From Phascolarctobacterium_A sp045124115 (lineage in GTDB: Bacteria > Bacillota > Negativicutes > Acidaminococcales > Acidaminococcaceae), in the NCBI RefSeq assembly GCF_045124115.1, contig NZ_JBGVLF010000065.1:1-64000 (forward strand): a DNA stretch of 64,000 nucleotides, written 5' to 3'. Both the position numbers and the translations under genes were made by a program. Below are positions 52,233 to 61,504 of the stretch, in pieces. Positions within the stretch are counted from its first letter, which is position 1. The number at the start of each line of letters is the position of its first letter. The notes below the pieces were generated by a model. It saw only the letters and a list, made by a program, of their open reading frames with translations. It ran no database searches and had not been told where the DNA came from.

Positions 52233-53843
52233 CTATTTAATGGTAATTCTGCCTTCGCCATAGGGGTTAGCATAGTCTGCAGGAATCTTGCCGTCATGAT
52301 AGTTTTGGATGTATTCAATGACAGCATCGCTTTCGCTAATGGAAGCATCCTTCAACAGCTTGCCTTTGGTCAGCATATTCATACCATCGCCACCCTCTTT
52401 AAGCGTATAGCCGGGACCTGCAACAATATACTTTTTATTCAAATCCAAAGGTTCGCCGTTCACCATAACGTTAGTTACACGGTATGGTCCTTCAACGCCT
52501 TCAAACATGCCCTTAGGATCCAATTTTACAGAGCTGGGAATGGAAGTATCAATAGTATAGCTCATGCCGGAAACACTCATGAAGGCACCGGATTCACCGG
52601 GAACCTTAGAGGAAGCCATTTCCAACAAATCCAAAATCTGTTGGCCCGTTGCTTCAACTGTAGAAACCATGTTGCCAAAAGGCATGCTTTGCAAAATATT
52701 GTTATAGTTGAAAATGCCTGCAGGAATATCCTTGCGCAGACCACCGCCATTAACAATACCGATATCAGCGCCCATAACAGTTCTAAACGCATCGGCAACA
52801 AGATTGCCTAAGCTGTTTTCTTGCTTGCGTACCATGCGTTCACCTGTCTTAGGATCATCGTGGCAAATAACTACCATGGATTCACCAATGGGCTGTGCCA
52901 AAATCTTTTCGTAGGGAGCCTTGACATTATTAATAACATTTTGAACAACAGGATCTGCCTTGTCAATCTTGGTGACCAGTTCATATTGCATATTGTCATC
53001 TTCGGTAATAGTCAGCTTGCCGATGGATTTCAGCTTGGTACCGGTTTGACCGAGGACTACCCTCTTATCCTTCTTATTAATAATCAACCAGCTGGGAATA
53101 CGTTCATGGGAATGGCCGTCCAAAACTGCATCCACATTTTTGGTATTTTCAATCAGCATCTCGCTCTGATAGCGTTCCTGGGAACCATTCATACCCATGT
53201 GGGTGACTAGGATAACATAATCCGCACCCTTCTTGCGTGCTTCATCAATAGCCTTTTGGGTAACTTTGGCAACAGCCTTGCCCTTTTCATCCTCCGCAAA
53301 GCCGTAGATGTATTCACCATTGCTGCCTTGGAAGAAGGAAGGAGTGGAGCTTACAATAGTGCTGGGAGTGGTTACGCCCACAAAGGCAATCTTCTTACCT
53401 TCTGCTTCAATAATTTTGTAAGCAGGCAGCACAGGCTTATTAGTGCGTAAATCCGTAAAGTTAGCACTATAATAGCCAGCTTTTTGGCGAGGAACAATAT
53501 TGTTCAAGAAGTTGTCCATGGAAAAGTCAAATTCGTGGTTGCCGGGAATACAGAAATCATAGCCCACAGCGTTCATAATATCCACGATTGCAGTACCATT
53601 GGACATCTTGCCCAAGGGAGTACCTTGAATCGCATCACCGGCATCCACAAGGATAACATGGTTGTCTGCGCTCAAATCTTTTTTCAATTGGGACAGCTTC
53701 GCCATGCCCAAATTATCCTCAACGCCGCAGTGAATATCGTTGGTATGCAGAATTACGATATCCTTCGCCATTGCCAGCAAGGGTAGCATAGTGGTGCTTG
53801 CCACTGCCATGGAAAGTACAAATAATTTTTTCAAGCCTTTCAT
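52233..53843 (-). CDS. secreted 5'-nucleotidase / metallophosphatase (UshA-like)
   Basis: 536 residues from the ATG at 53,843. Signal peptide LFVLSMAVASTTMLPLLAMA, cut before KDIV. Metallophosphatase domain with ILHTNDIHCG, VDAGDAIQG, GNHEFDFSM, THMGMNG and DGHSHERIP (two-metal site), then a C-terminal 5'-nucleotidase domain (about 330-536) with VNGGGLRKDIPAG and a substrate loop. Degrades extracytoplasmic nucleotides and releases phosphate and nucleoside. 21 nt downstream of the Tim44-like gene. Confidence 0.93.
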   Translation of the reverse strand: MKGLKKLFVLSMAVASTTMLPLLAMAKDIVILHTNDIHCGVEDNLGMAKLSQLKKDLSADNHVILVDAGDAIQGTPLGKMSNGTAIVDIMNAVGYDFCIPGNHEFDFSMDNFLNNIVPRQKAGYYSANFTDLRTNKPVLPAYKIIEAEGKKIAFVGVTTPSTIVSSTPSFFQGSNGEYIYGFAEDEKGKAVAKVTQKAIDEARKKGADYVILVTHMGMNGSQERYQSEMLIENTKNVDAVLDGHSHERIPSWLIINKKDKRVVLGQTGTKLKSIGKLTITEDDNMQYELVTKIDKADPVVQNVINNVKAPYEKILAQPIGESMVVICHDDPKTGERMVRKQENSLGNLVADAFRTVMGADIGIVNGGGLRKDIPAGIFNYNNILQSMPFGNMVSTVEATGQQILDLLEMASSKVPGESGAFMSVSGMSYTIDTSIPSSVKLDPKGMFEGVEGPYRVTNVMVNGEPLDLNKKYIVAGPGYTLKEGGDGMNMLTKGKLLKDASISESDAVIEYIQNYHDGKIPADYANPYGEGRITIK

Positions 53844-53864
53844 TGTCATATACCCCTTTCTAAA

Positions 53865-55439
53865 TTATGCAACCTTATAGCTACTGATTACCCAATCGTG
53901 CTCTGCCAAATCAATTTCACGTCCGCAATGGGGGCAAGTTTTGCCATCCAGCAGGGAGATGCTGGCACCACAGCCCTTACAAGTCATAACGGAAGGACCG
54001 CAAACAGCTTGGGATTTGCAGGCAGCGGATTTAACCAAAGTAAGCCGCAATTTTTCGCCCTTTTCAAAAGCACGCTTGCCATTGGGATTATCCATGAGCA
54101 GAGTCAGCTTTACATCAACCTTGGCAACCTGGTAGCCATCTTTGACATCATATTTTTTCAAAGCAATGCTATCTACGTCAACATTCATAATATTTTTGTA
54201 GGCAGCCAGCTTGTCACTCAAATCAAAGTTGGTGAAAGCGTTGATTTGGTCGCTAAAGTCTGCATAATGGATAGCTGCCAATTTGTTTTGGACATTGGAG
54301 TAGAATTCGCCAATGGAAAACTCGGGATCGTATTTACGGATTGCCTTTTCTTCCTTAGCGTCAGCAGCTTCTGCTTGTTTATAGAACATAACAGGAATAT
54401 TCACAAAATGGTTCACAATATTATGGACAACGGTTACATTGAGCACCATAAAGGAGATGAGCTTGCTGAATACAAGATGAACGAAGCCTACTGCTATAGC
54501 ACCGCCAAAGACTGCTGCAAAGAGGGGGTACATAATGCCGCCCATCTCATCCAATATACCTAAGAACATATAGGGAGCCACACAAATGAAGGTAATGCAG
54601 TCCAATGCAAAGAGGAAGGTGTTGATAACGGCTCTGGAAGCCTTGTCAAATTTAGCAAGTTGGATTTCGTAATCGCTACGTAGCGCAAAATCGCCTACGC
54701 GCTTGCCCAAATCCTCGATGGTGAATTTAGTACCGCAGAAATCGCAGCCGTCAATTAAATTTTCACGGGTGGACTCAGCACCGCAGTTAGGGCAGACTAC
54801 CATACCGCTACCTTGGGTTTTGGCGCTGAGCACAGTATAGTAGGCAGCTTGGGTATAGGTTCTCTTGAAAAGCTGCTTGCCTTCACGTACATAGGTGGCG
54901 CAGGCAGCAATATGTTCTTTAATACGGGTCAGCATATAACGTCCGTCGAAGGTCTCTACCTGCCGGAAGCTGTCAAAGGCATCACCATAGTTTTTACGCT
55001 CAGATTTAAAGTCCATTTTAACATTGAGACGTTCCAAGCGTTTTTTGCGGAATTGGGCGATGTTCCAATACATTTGGGTAGCATCATCCTGAATTGCCGC
55101 ATTCTCCAACATAATACGTTGGTTGAAAAATTCTGCCAAGCTTTTGCGGAATTTTGTTACCAAGCGCATATTGTCATTGCTATCTTCTACACCGGAAAAA
55201 TCAGCTACCAGAACGTCCTTGGCCATTTCCTTAGCTTCATCCTTCAGTTTAGTTTTCTTGGCATCCTGCCAGTTCTCCTTGATAACTTTATAGCAAGCAA
55301 AAAGAATTAGGCCCTCGAAAGCAAGAAACGCAATCATAACCTCCGGTTCTTCCCAAGTCAGACCGTTGCTGATAGCGGCTTCTGCCAACCCGCCTGCAAG
55401 AACAAGCAGGACAAATACTAAACCATATATTAATATCAT
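53865..55439 (-). CDS. Tim44-like zinc-ribbon membrane protein
   Basis: 524 residues. Two N-terminal membrane helices (2-25, 33-52), a helical stretch (75-150), a zinc knuckle CPNCG...CDFCGTKF (about 225-245), two central membrane helices (about 280-335), then EFSIGEFYSNVQNKLAAIHYAD, which resembles the Tim44/NTF2-like fold, and a C-terminal zinc ribbon CKGCG...CPHCGREIDL. The combination occurs in uncharacterised Firmicute membrane proteins. It is probably a membrane-bound scaffold; function unknown. Lies between a secreted protein and the 5'-nucleotidase, and has a broken paralogue at 50,640. Confidence 0.7.
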   Translation of the reverse strand: MILIYGLVFVLLVLAGGLAEAAISNGLTWEEPEVMIAFLAFEGLILFACYKVIKENWQDAKKTKLKDEAKEMAKDVLVADFSGVEDSNDNMRLVTKFRKSLAEFFNQRIMLENAAIQDDATQMYWNIAQFRKKRLERLNVKMDFKSERKNYGDAFDSFRQVETFDGRYMLTRIKEHIAACATYVREGKQLFKRTYTQAAYYTVLSAKTQGSGMVVCPNCGAESTRENLIDGCDFCGTKFTIEDLGKRVGDFALRSDYEIQLAKFDKASRAVINTFLFALDCITFICVAPYMFLGILDEMGGIMYPLFAAVFGGAIAVGFVHLVFSKLISFMVLNVTVVHNIVNHFVNIPVMFYKQAEAADAKEEKAIRKYDPEFSIGEFYSNVQNKLAAIHYADFSDQINAFTNFDLSDKLAAYKNIMNVDVDSIALKKYDVKDGYQVAKVDVKLTLLMDNPNGKRAFEKGEKLRLTLVKSAACKSQAVCGPSVMTCKGCGASISLLDGKTCPHCGREIDLAEHDWVISSYKVA

Positions 55440-55454
55440 AATCTATTCCTCCCT

Positions 55455-56213
55455 TTAGCCCTTAACCAATTTCATTTGGCTTTCCGGCTGTATCAGTGCA
55501 CTATCGGTAATATACACCTTTCCCAAATCCGCAGTGACTACAAACAGCCTACGGAAGTTATCAGAACCTGTAGTCCAAACAGCAAAGGCTCGTTCCCCGG
55601 ATTCCAACAAATCAACCTCTCTTATGGAGTAGGTATACCAATTTTGCATCTCCAACCCGGTTATGTTACTATCCAAGCTTTCAAGATATGCTCTGATCAA
55701 GGTTCCGTCGGGATAGGCGCCCAACTCCGTTTGAAGCACATAGGTACCACTAATATCCACAGGCATTTTGCTTGTGCTTTTTACCGTATAGCTTTGCCTA
55801 TCCTGATCAGTGTAGGGAATAAAGCAACTATAAAGATCTGCCTCTTGAGGAAGCCCCACAGGCTTGGTAAGTAAATCTTCACCTACACTTGTGTCGAGGT
55901 TTTCATCCACCCAACGCAGGATGCTGTCCCTAGGTGCTTCATTAGTGCGGGAAACTGTAAAAATCAATTTTTCACCTTGCGCCTCGGCTAAAGCATAACC
56001 ACCTAAATGGAGTCGCTCATCGCCCTTAGGCGCCTTAGCAACTATTTGGACATAGCTGCTACCGTTCTCTTGGTCATTGCTGACTACCTGCAAATTGGCT
56101 ACCTCTTCGCCATCCACAAATTTAGCGTAATAGCCAACCTCCAAGGCGTGTGCGTTTACTGCAATCCCCATGCTCAACGCCACAGTCATAGCCAAATTAG
56201 CAAATTTATGCAT
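55455..56213 (-). CDS. secreted protein of unknown function
   Basis: 252 residues. Signal peptide FANLAMTVALSMGIAVNAHA, then a mainly beta-strand protein (VGYYAKFVDGEEVANLQVVS; YVQIVAKAPKGDE). No family recognised. Starts with a strong GGAGGTG; lies 31 nt after the preceding small secreted protein and 15 nt before the Tim44-like gene. Confidence 0.6.
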   Translation of the reverse strand: MHKFANLAMTVALSMGIAVNAHALEVGYYAKFVDGEEVANLQVVSNDQENGSSYVQIVAKAPKGDERLHLGGYALAEAQGEKLIFTVSRTNEAPRDSILRWVDENLDTSVGEDLLTKPVGLPQEADLYSCFIPYTDQDRQSYTVKSTSKMPVDISGTYVLQTELGAYPDGTLIRAYLESLDSNITGLEMQNWYTYSIREVDLLESGERAFAVWTTGSDNFRRLFVVTADLGKVYITDSALIQPESQMKLVKG

Positions 56214-56244
56214 TTCTTCACCTCCACCTTAGTCGGAAGTGTTC

Positions 56245-56733
56245 TTAGTATTCCACCAACATTAAGGAACCGTCCATACCGCTCATCGTAACATAGAATT
56301 TACGGACTCTGTTTTGTGCATCCTGATAGGAAATGCCCAAATCGGGAATTGTGCCTTCAATAACATCGCTAATGACGAGGTATTTGTTACCGGAGAAATC
56401 CTGTACGTAATACAGTTCTTTTTCCCTAAAGGTCATCTTGTCATTTTCAAAATTAGGGTCTTGCAAAAGATTTACTCGCAGATTGATTACCTCGTTACCG
56501 GGACGCAGCTGGAAGTAAATCTTGCCGGGGCCGGGAGTTTCAACCATGCCCACATATTCGCCGTCCGTTCTATCATTGGGCATAATTCTAATATCGCAAC
56601 CGGCAGTCTGGGCAGCAGTTTCAGAATAGCAAGTAGAACCACCTTCGTTATATGCCCCCTGCATATTAGCAAAGGCTGTAGTAGCGGTCAACAAAGTTGC
56701 AGCAAGTGTCGCAATTAAAAGCATCTTTTTCAT
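56245..56733 (-). CDS. small secreted protein of unknown function
   Basis: 162 residues. Signal peptide LLIATLAATLLTATTAFA; the mature part has two cysteines (TCYSETAAQTAGCD) that could form a disulfide and beta-rich segments. Unknown family. First gene of the operon reading toward the 5'-nucleotidase, next to the shared palindrome at 56,815. Confidence 0.6.
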   Translation of the reverse strand: MKKMLLIATLAATLLTATTAFANMQGAYNEGGSTCYSETAAQTAGCDIRIMPNDRTDGEYVGMVETPGPGKIYFQLRPGNEVINLRVNLLQDPNFENDKMTFREKELYYVQDFSGNKYLVISDVIEGTIPDLGISYQDAQNRVRKFYVTMSGMDGSLMLVEY

Positions 56734-56814
56734 AAGCTCGTCCTCCTAATATTTTTAAGCTAAGGTATAGCCTTCTATCTATGGTAAATTATAAAGCAGA
56801 AGTCCCCTAAAGTC

Positions 56815-56841
56815 CCCACCCCAACCCTCAAAAGGGGTGGG
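56815..56841. promoter_or_regulatory. palindromic operator candidate, copy 1
   Basis: CCCACCC (56815-56821), 13 nt, GGGTGGG (56835-56841) in the divergent region between 56,733 and 56,976. The same motif and spacing recur at 63,200-63,226. A weaker half (TTTCCCACC...GGGTGGGGAC) follows at about 56,872-56,904. Confidence 0.55.
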
Positions 56842-56975
56842 AAAAATGGTGAATTTCTAAAATTTTTGCGTTTTCCCACCTGTTTTGCGCCCTTTGGGTG
56901 GGGACTTTGCCCCAGCTTTATGACATAATTAGACTAGAGATAAAGATACTCTTCATCATGAAGGAGGTTATAAAT

Positions 56976-57524
56976 ATGAAAAGCTACATTTTAGCAGGCA
57001 TTACCGCCCTCGCCCTTTGCGTGGCTGCAGCCTACATTCTCCTCCCAGGCACAGGCTTCGCCCTAGTAGGCAAGGATGGCGCAGGCAATAGTGCAAACCC
57101 AAATCGCAGCGGCTTGGTGCACTTTGCCTATACCTACCGCAGCGGCAGCGCCAACTACTCCTACACTTACGGTGTTGACGGTACCCAAAAGCCACCTGTT
57201 TTCTTCTATGCCAATAACCACATGCAGAAAGGCGAGCGTGTAACCGCTCCTGCTCCCGCAGGATTGGTAGAACAACTCAACGACATTTGCCTCAAGCACA
57301 AGATTCACCGCTGGCATGGTTGGCAAAAGACCAATCCCGATGTTATGGACGGCTATAGCTTTACGGTTACTACCAAGTATGCAGATGGACAGAAACAGTC
57401 CTTTGGCGGCAGCAACTGCTCCCCCAAAGGCTATGGAGATTTCAAGAAGGAATTCCTGCCCCTTATCCAAGAGCCCTGCAGCGAATTGGAGCAAGAATGG
57501 TTAAAGAAAAACGACAAACCCTAA
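56976..57524 (+). CDS. secreted or membrane-anchored protein of unknown function
   Basis: 182 residues from the ATG at 56,976, fixed by AAGGAGG. N-terminal hydrophobic segment (YILAGITALALCVAAAYILL) may be a signal anchor. The rest is Tyr/Ser/Gly-rich (YTYRSGSANYSYTYGVDG), then a compact alpha/beta part with CLKHKIHRWHGW. Three later cysteines are possible disulfides. No family recognised. Divergent from the operon at 56,733 and flanked by the shared palindrome. Confidence 0.6.
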   Translation: MKSYILAGITALALCVAAAYILLPGTGFALVGKDGAGNSANPNRSGLVHFAYTYRSGSANYSYTYGVDGTQKPPVFFYANNHMQKGERVTAPAPAGLVEQLNDICLKHKIHRWHGWQKTNPDVMDGYSFTVTTKYADGQKQSFGGSNCSPKGYGDFKKEFLPLIQEPCSELEQEWLKKNDKP

Positions 57525-57584
57525 AACTTTGATTTTCAAACACTAACATCAAGGAAATCAAACTTAACTCTTACACCCCCAAAG

Positions 57585-57619
57585 AAAGAGGTCGGGAGCA
57601 ATGCTCTCGACCTCTTTTT
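57585..57619. terminator. bidirectional terminator between convergent genes
   Basis: 15-bp stem (AAAGAGGTCGGGAGC with one mismatch) and AAT loop, with T-runs on both strands; serves the plus-strand gene at 57,524 and the minus-strand lipoprotein at 57,626. Confidence 0.9.
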
Positions 57620-57625
57620 CACGTC

Positions 57626-58744
57626 CTATTTATTTACAGCGTTTTCAATTTGTACCAAGTATGCTTCCGGAGCTTTATTTCTGATATTGTTGAGCAGAAT
57701 CAGCTTGTCGCTCCATTTTGGATCGATACCGATAACACCATTGAAGGCTCTACCTTCCATGCCAAGCTCTTTGCGGAGATTCTTGTCATTCATGTTAATG
57801 GTATCAATGTAGGTACCGTTTCTCTTATCAAAGAAGTGCATCTTGTAACCATTAGCTTCCTGAATAACAAGATAGCTCTTAGTGGAGATTACATGGCTGG
57901 GTTCCTTGAACTCGGATACGTCATGACGACCTGCCAAGGTGTATTTCTCCTTGCCATTGGTATTGAAGGCTGCAACTACAGCTTCACGCCCCATGCTGGG
58001 AGTTTGGCGCATGCCTGCAAAGTAAACAGTATCACTATCCATTTCCACATAGTTCAGTTTAGCCATATATGCGGCAGATTGCCAACCAACAGGTGGGAAG
58101 ACATTCTTCTTAGGCTGTTGATCCAGCTTGCCATTGGACAACTTATAAACATCAATGGGCATATCCGGATTAATTACCAGACCGGTGCGTCCTTCGCTAG
58201 CAACGAACATACCGCCATCCATCTTCAAAGTCATTCTTGCAGGGCTAGCAAGCTCAATCTTCACATTATTGGAAACAGAATTAGTAGAGATAGCACGAAC
58301 CTCTGCCTGATACAGCTTGTTAGGTACATCGTTAACAAAGTACAGATAGGAACCATCTTGGCTGATTTGATTCTTTTGCAGGGAGGAAGTCTTCAAAACG
58401 CCCTTATTGATCAGCTTATAGTTCTTATCGATTTCGTAAGTAAAGGTACCAATCGGACCGTTGTTGACATAGATTTTGTTTCTGTTGCTGGTACCATTGA
58501 TTTTTTCATCATAGTTGTTGCTCAGAACTAAATCAGTAGAATCAAGTTTAACTACAACAGCTTTCTTGTTGCCTTTCAGGTCAAATACCTTCTTGAATTT
58601 CAGATTAGTGTCATTCATAATCTGCTCATATACAGGTACTTTCGGTTTGGGAGGCTCGCCGCTCTTACCACCGCCGCAGCCGGCAAGAATGCTGCATGCC
58701 AAAATACCGCTTAATACTACGTATGCTAATTTTTTGCTAAACAT
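57626..58744 (-). CDS. lipoprotein of unknown function
   Basis: 372 residues from the ATG at 58,744. Lipobox ILAGC with Cys23 after the hydrophobic segment; then GGGKSGEPPKPKVP linker and a repetitive beta-strand body (KKAVVVKLDSTDLVLSNNYD; GSYLYFVNDVPNKLY), possibly a propeller. No family recognised. Last gene of the SPFH operon, 43 nt after the preceding gene, suggesting an outer- or inner-membrane partner. Confidence 0.65.
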   Translation of the reverse strand: MFSKKLAYVVLSGILACSILAGCGGGKSGEPPKPKVPVYEQIMNDTNLKFKKVFDLKGNKKAVVVKLDSTDLVLSNNYDEKINGTSNRNKIYVNNGPIGTFTYEIDKNYKLINKGVLKTSSLQKNQISQDGSYLYFVNDVPNKLYQAEVRAISTNSVSNNVKIELASPARMTLKMDGGMFVASEGRTGLVINPDMPIDVYKLSNGKLDQQPKKNVFPPVGWQSAAYMAKLNYVEMDSDTVYFAGMRQTPSMGREAVVAAFNTNGKEKYTLAGRHDVSEFKEPSHVISTKSYLVIQEANGYKMHFFDKRNGTYIDTINMNDKNLRKELGMEGRAFNGVIGIDPKWSDKLILLNNIRNKAPEAYLVQIENAVNK

Positions 58745-58787
58745 AGTGAACAACTCCCTATTTCAAATTTTTTGAAGTTTGTACTGC

Positions 58788-59513
58788 TTATGCCCAAGGA
58801 TCGTCAGCAGCAGGAATACGGATACCGGACAGAATACCGGAATACTCCCACAGGAACCATTCGCCGGTACTATTTTTCTTGCGTAAGGTCATATAACGGG
58901 GATTATCTGCACCGGCACTAGTAACCTGCAGCTTTACATAGCCTTCAGACTGATAGGAATTTGCATATTCACTAACTTTGATTTCGTAAGGCTGTGTAGG
59001 AGTGTAATTGTTCTGTACGGTTGCACCCTTAAAGTAGGAATAAGGCAGATATTTTTTGTTAGCAAGGCGCTCCTTCAAGAATTGGATTTCTTGATTGCTC
59101 ATGGGATTAGGCCCTCTTAGTGCATTGAGCATCTCAATGGCGCCTTGGGGATCTTCGGTATAGCGGCAGAAGGCTGCAATAGCGTTTGCTGCACAATAGA
59201 AACGATCTCTAATGTTCTCCATTTCCGCCGGGGATTTGGGCAAAGTTCTGAAAGTAATAGTTTCGCTCTTCATGCTCATTTTTTTCACTCCGTCTCTAAT
59301 CGTAGAATCACTGATACCTGTTCTATTATAGACTCTGCTGCCACCGCTACGTCTGGCAACATCGGAAGCAACACCACCCCAACTAATACCCATTTCGATT
59401 TTATGAGGAGTAGTATCCAAGTCTGCCAAGGGATTTTCTGCTGCCATTACACCTGCAGGAACTGCTAGGATAGCAGCCACTGCCAAGGGTGCCAGTAATT
59501 TTTTTAGTGCCAT
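58788..59513 (-). CDS. secreted protein of unknown function
   Basis: 241 residues. Signal peptide LAPLAVAAILAVPAGVMA, cut at AENP. Mature part has a helical region with FYCAANAIAAFCRYTEDPQG and a beta-rich C-terminal part (YVKLQVTS; GEWFLWEYSGILSG) that may be a separate small domain. No family recognised. Fourth gene of the SPFH operon. Confidence 0.6.
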   Translation of the reverse strand: MALKKLLAPLAVAAILAVPAGVMAAENPLADLDTTPHKIEMGISWGGVASDVARRSGGSRVYNRTGISDSTIRDGVKKMSMKSETITFRTLPKSPAEMENIRDRFYCAANAIAAFCRYTEDPQGAIEMLNALRGPNPMSNQEIQFLKERLANKKYLPYSYFKGATVQNNYTPTQPYEIKVSEYANSYQSEGYVKLQVTSAGADNPRYMTLRKKNSTGEWFLWEYSGILSGIRIPAADDPWA

Positions 59514-59548
59514 AGTGTCATCTCCCTTCTTACTAACGGTATTAAGGC

Positions 59549-60307
59549 TTAGTAGCCGCCGCCACCGCCACCATTGCTGCTGGAGCCGCTACCGGAAGAA
59601 CCGTTGTCATCATCACTCTTAGATGCTTTTTCAACTACGGTTGTTCTGGAGCCCATGTACATATCGTTTTGGTAGGTCAGATTGAAGCTTTCCTTATTAA
59701 TGTAAGCATCTGCTGCTACTTGGTCAGCTACATTGCTCATGGTACCACGCAGGTAAGCCATGTAGATCAAGCCAATGCCTGCGGAGAGAATCAACGCGAT
59801 GATAGCACCGGGAACGGTGTAATCAGGCTCCCAGCCCTTACCATTAGCCTTGTAGTAGGCAGCCAGTTCGCCAGCCTTAGTTGCGAAGGCTTTGTAAGCA
59901 CCGACATTGTCTCCTTTTTTCAGAAGAGGCAGGAATTCCTTGCTCATGTATTCCAAACCGTCTTGACCAACTACAGCCTCTTTCATTTTCAAGTCAGTGG
60001 AAACATGCCATTTTCTGTTGCCTGTAACCTGCAGGAACAGAATCGTACCATTCTTGCCATCGGTATAAACATTATTAACCAAGCTATTAGCAAAATCTGC
60101 AGGAGTACCTTGAATAGCTTTTTCAGTTACTACTACACAGCGGATGCCGTTATCAGCCTCAACCTTTTTCAACAACGCAGTAACAGCTTGGCGTTCTTGC
60201 GGAGTCATTACTCTTGCATTATCCTGCAGGCTGGGCGCTGCTGCCCAGGAAACACTGGCTACCAAAAGGGTTACCAGCATGGTTAAAATTGCAAATATTT
60301 TCTTCAT
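59549..60307 (-). CDS. TPM-domain membrane protein (YdjH/YgcG-like)
   Basis: 252 residues. Signal peptide IFAILTMLVTLLVASVSWA. TPM domain (about 25-155) with LQDNARVMTPQERQAVTALL, then a membrane helix (about 171-190), a cytoplasmic tail, and a Gly/Ser-rich end (GGGGGY). TPM domains occur in membrane-stress operons and photosystem repair. Together with the SPFH and zinc-ribbon genes upstream it matches the ydjG-ydjH-ydjI set of Bacillus. Confidence 0.85.
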   Translation of the reverse strand: MKKIFAILTMLVTLLVASVSWAAAPSLQDNARVMTPQERQAVTALLKKVEADNGIRCVVVTEKAIQGTPADFANSLVNNVYTDGKNGTILFLQVTGNRKWHVSTDLKMKEAVVGQDGLEYMSKEFLPLLKKGDNVGAYKAFATKAGELAAYYKANGKGWEPDYTVPGAIIALILSAGIGLIYMAYLRGTMSNVADQVAADAYINKESFNLTYQNDMYMGSRTTVVEKASKSDDDNGSSGSGSSSNGGGGGGY

Positions 60308-60319
60308 GATGGTCCCTCC

Positions 60320-61435
60320 TTAACCTAAGAACATTGCAGCAAGGAACTTGCCGACGAAGTACATAACGGGCAAAGATGCCGCAAAGGCAATTGCACCGTA
60401 TTTCTTTTCCTTACCTTTATCAATGGGCAGTTGACCGATAAATTTGCCGGTTTGGCCGTTCATCATGAAGGTATAGGGAACATCTTCAAAGCGGGTAGTC
60501 AAAATCCAAACGGGCACCATTGCGTATTGCATGCTGCTATCGTTCTTCGTAACTATGCACTCGGAACCTGTTACACGGTCATAGCCGGTAACGGTTTTCG
60601 CCAGTTCTGCTTTCGCACTATTGCTGATACGCTCGTCCGCACGACCAGCCGCATCCTCAGCCTCAACGTCGTACTTATCTGCAAGATAGCCTGTCAGATA
60701 GCTAGCACTGAAGGGAACCATTTCGCTGTAATCGAAGGGCTCGATGCTTTCCATATAGGTATCGTCCATCTTTACGCTGCCGTCTACAGGAACCTTTTCA
60801 AAGCTCATTTCGCCTTCACGTTGGCATTTATAGAAGCTGGTTACGGTAATAGTACGGTCGCTGGTGGAAGTTACGGAATCATTTTCTGCGCTGTATTCGC
60901 CTTCGGCGCTAACATCAGTATTGAACAGCCAGAATGGTACATACATTGCTTGGATGTCTTCGATACGGTTATTAGCGGTGAAGGCATCAGGCAACAGCTT
61001 TTTGCCTTCGTAGAATTTTTTGAGGGCTGCCACAGCATCCTCTTTGGTCTTTTTAAAGGGGATTACCAGATCCGGTTTCAAGCTACCATCAAAACGTCCG
61101 GGAAGCATGGTGGGGTTGCCGCAGTAGCAGCACTCGGTCGCCATGGTGTTCTCGTCGCAGACAAGCTCAGCACCGCAACTGGAGCAGGTCAAGGTTTTCA
61201 GGGCTGCTGCCTCTTCTTCCGTCCATTCGCCGCCTGCCATAGCAGCGTCGAATTTTGCTTCCTTAGCGGCTTCAGCCTTCGCTGCCCGCTCTTGTTCCTT
61301 TTGGAACATTTCTTCAATAGCGGCTATAGTAAATTCAGCACCGCAGTATTCGCAAGTTACGTTTTCAGCGCCGGGCAAAAAGCTTAAAGGGGCGCCGCAG
61401 TTTGGGCATTTATAGCTTACAGAAGTATCTGCCAT
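60320..61435 (-). CDS. zinc-ribbon membrane protein (YdjG-like)
   Basis: 371 residues from the ATG at 61,435 (GAGGTG upstream). Two N-terminal zinc ribbons, CPNCG...CEYCG (about 10-32) and CSSCG...CCYCG (about 83-105), a central beta-rich domain and a C-terminal hydrophobic helix (about 350-370). Bacillus YdjG has the same type of zinc ribbons and forms a membrane complex with YdjH and YdjI. Lies 12 nt before the TPM gene. Confidence 0.8.
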   Translation of the reverse strand: MADTSVSYKCPNCGAPLSFLPGAENVTCEYCGAEFTIAAIEEMFQKEQERAAKAEAAKEAKFDAAMAGGEWTEEEAAALKTLTCSSCGAELVCDENTMATECCYCGNPTMLPGRFDGSLKPDLVIPFKKTKEDAVAALKKFYEGKKLLPDAFTANNRIEDIQAMYVPFWLFNTDVSAEGEYSAENDSVTSTSDRTITVTSFYKCQREGEMSFEKVPVDGSVKMDDTYMESIEPFDYSEMVPFSASYLTGYLADKYDVEAEDAAGRADERISNSAKAELAKTVTGYDRVTGSECIVTKNDSSMQYAMVPVWILTTRFEDVPYTFMMNGQTGKFIGQLPIDKGKEKKYGAIAFAASLPVMYFVGKFLAAMFLG

Positions 61436-61458
61436 AATCGTCACCTCATTTTTTAGTA

Positions 61459-61490
61459 CCACTCCCCTATCAACTCAGGGACAGGGGAGT
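61459..61490. repeat. intercistronic hairpin
   Basis: CACTCCCCT / AGGGGAGTG, 9-bp stem with 14-nt loop, in the 69-nt gap between the SPFH and zinc-ribbon genes. No T-run, so more likely an mRNA processing or stability element than a terminator. Confidence 0.5.
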
Positions 61491-61504
61491 GATGCTGTCA
61501 AATC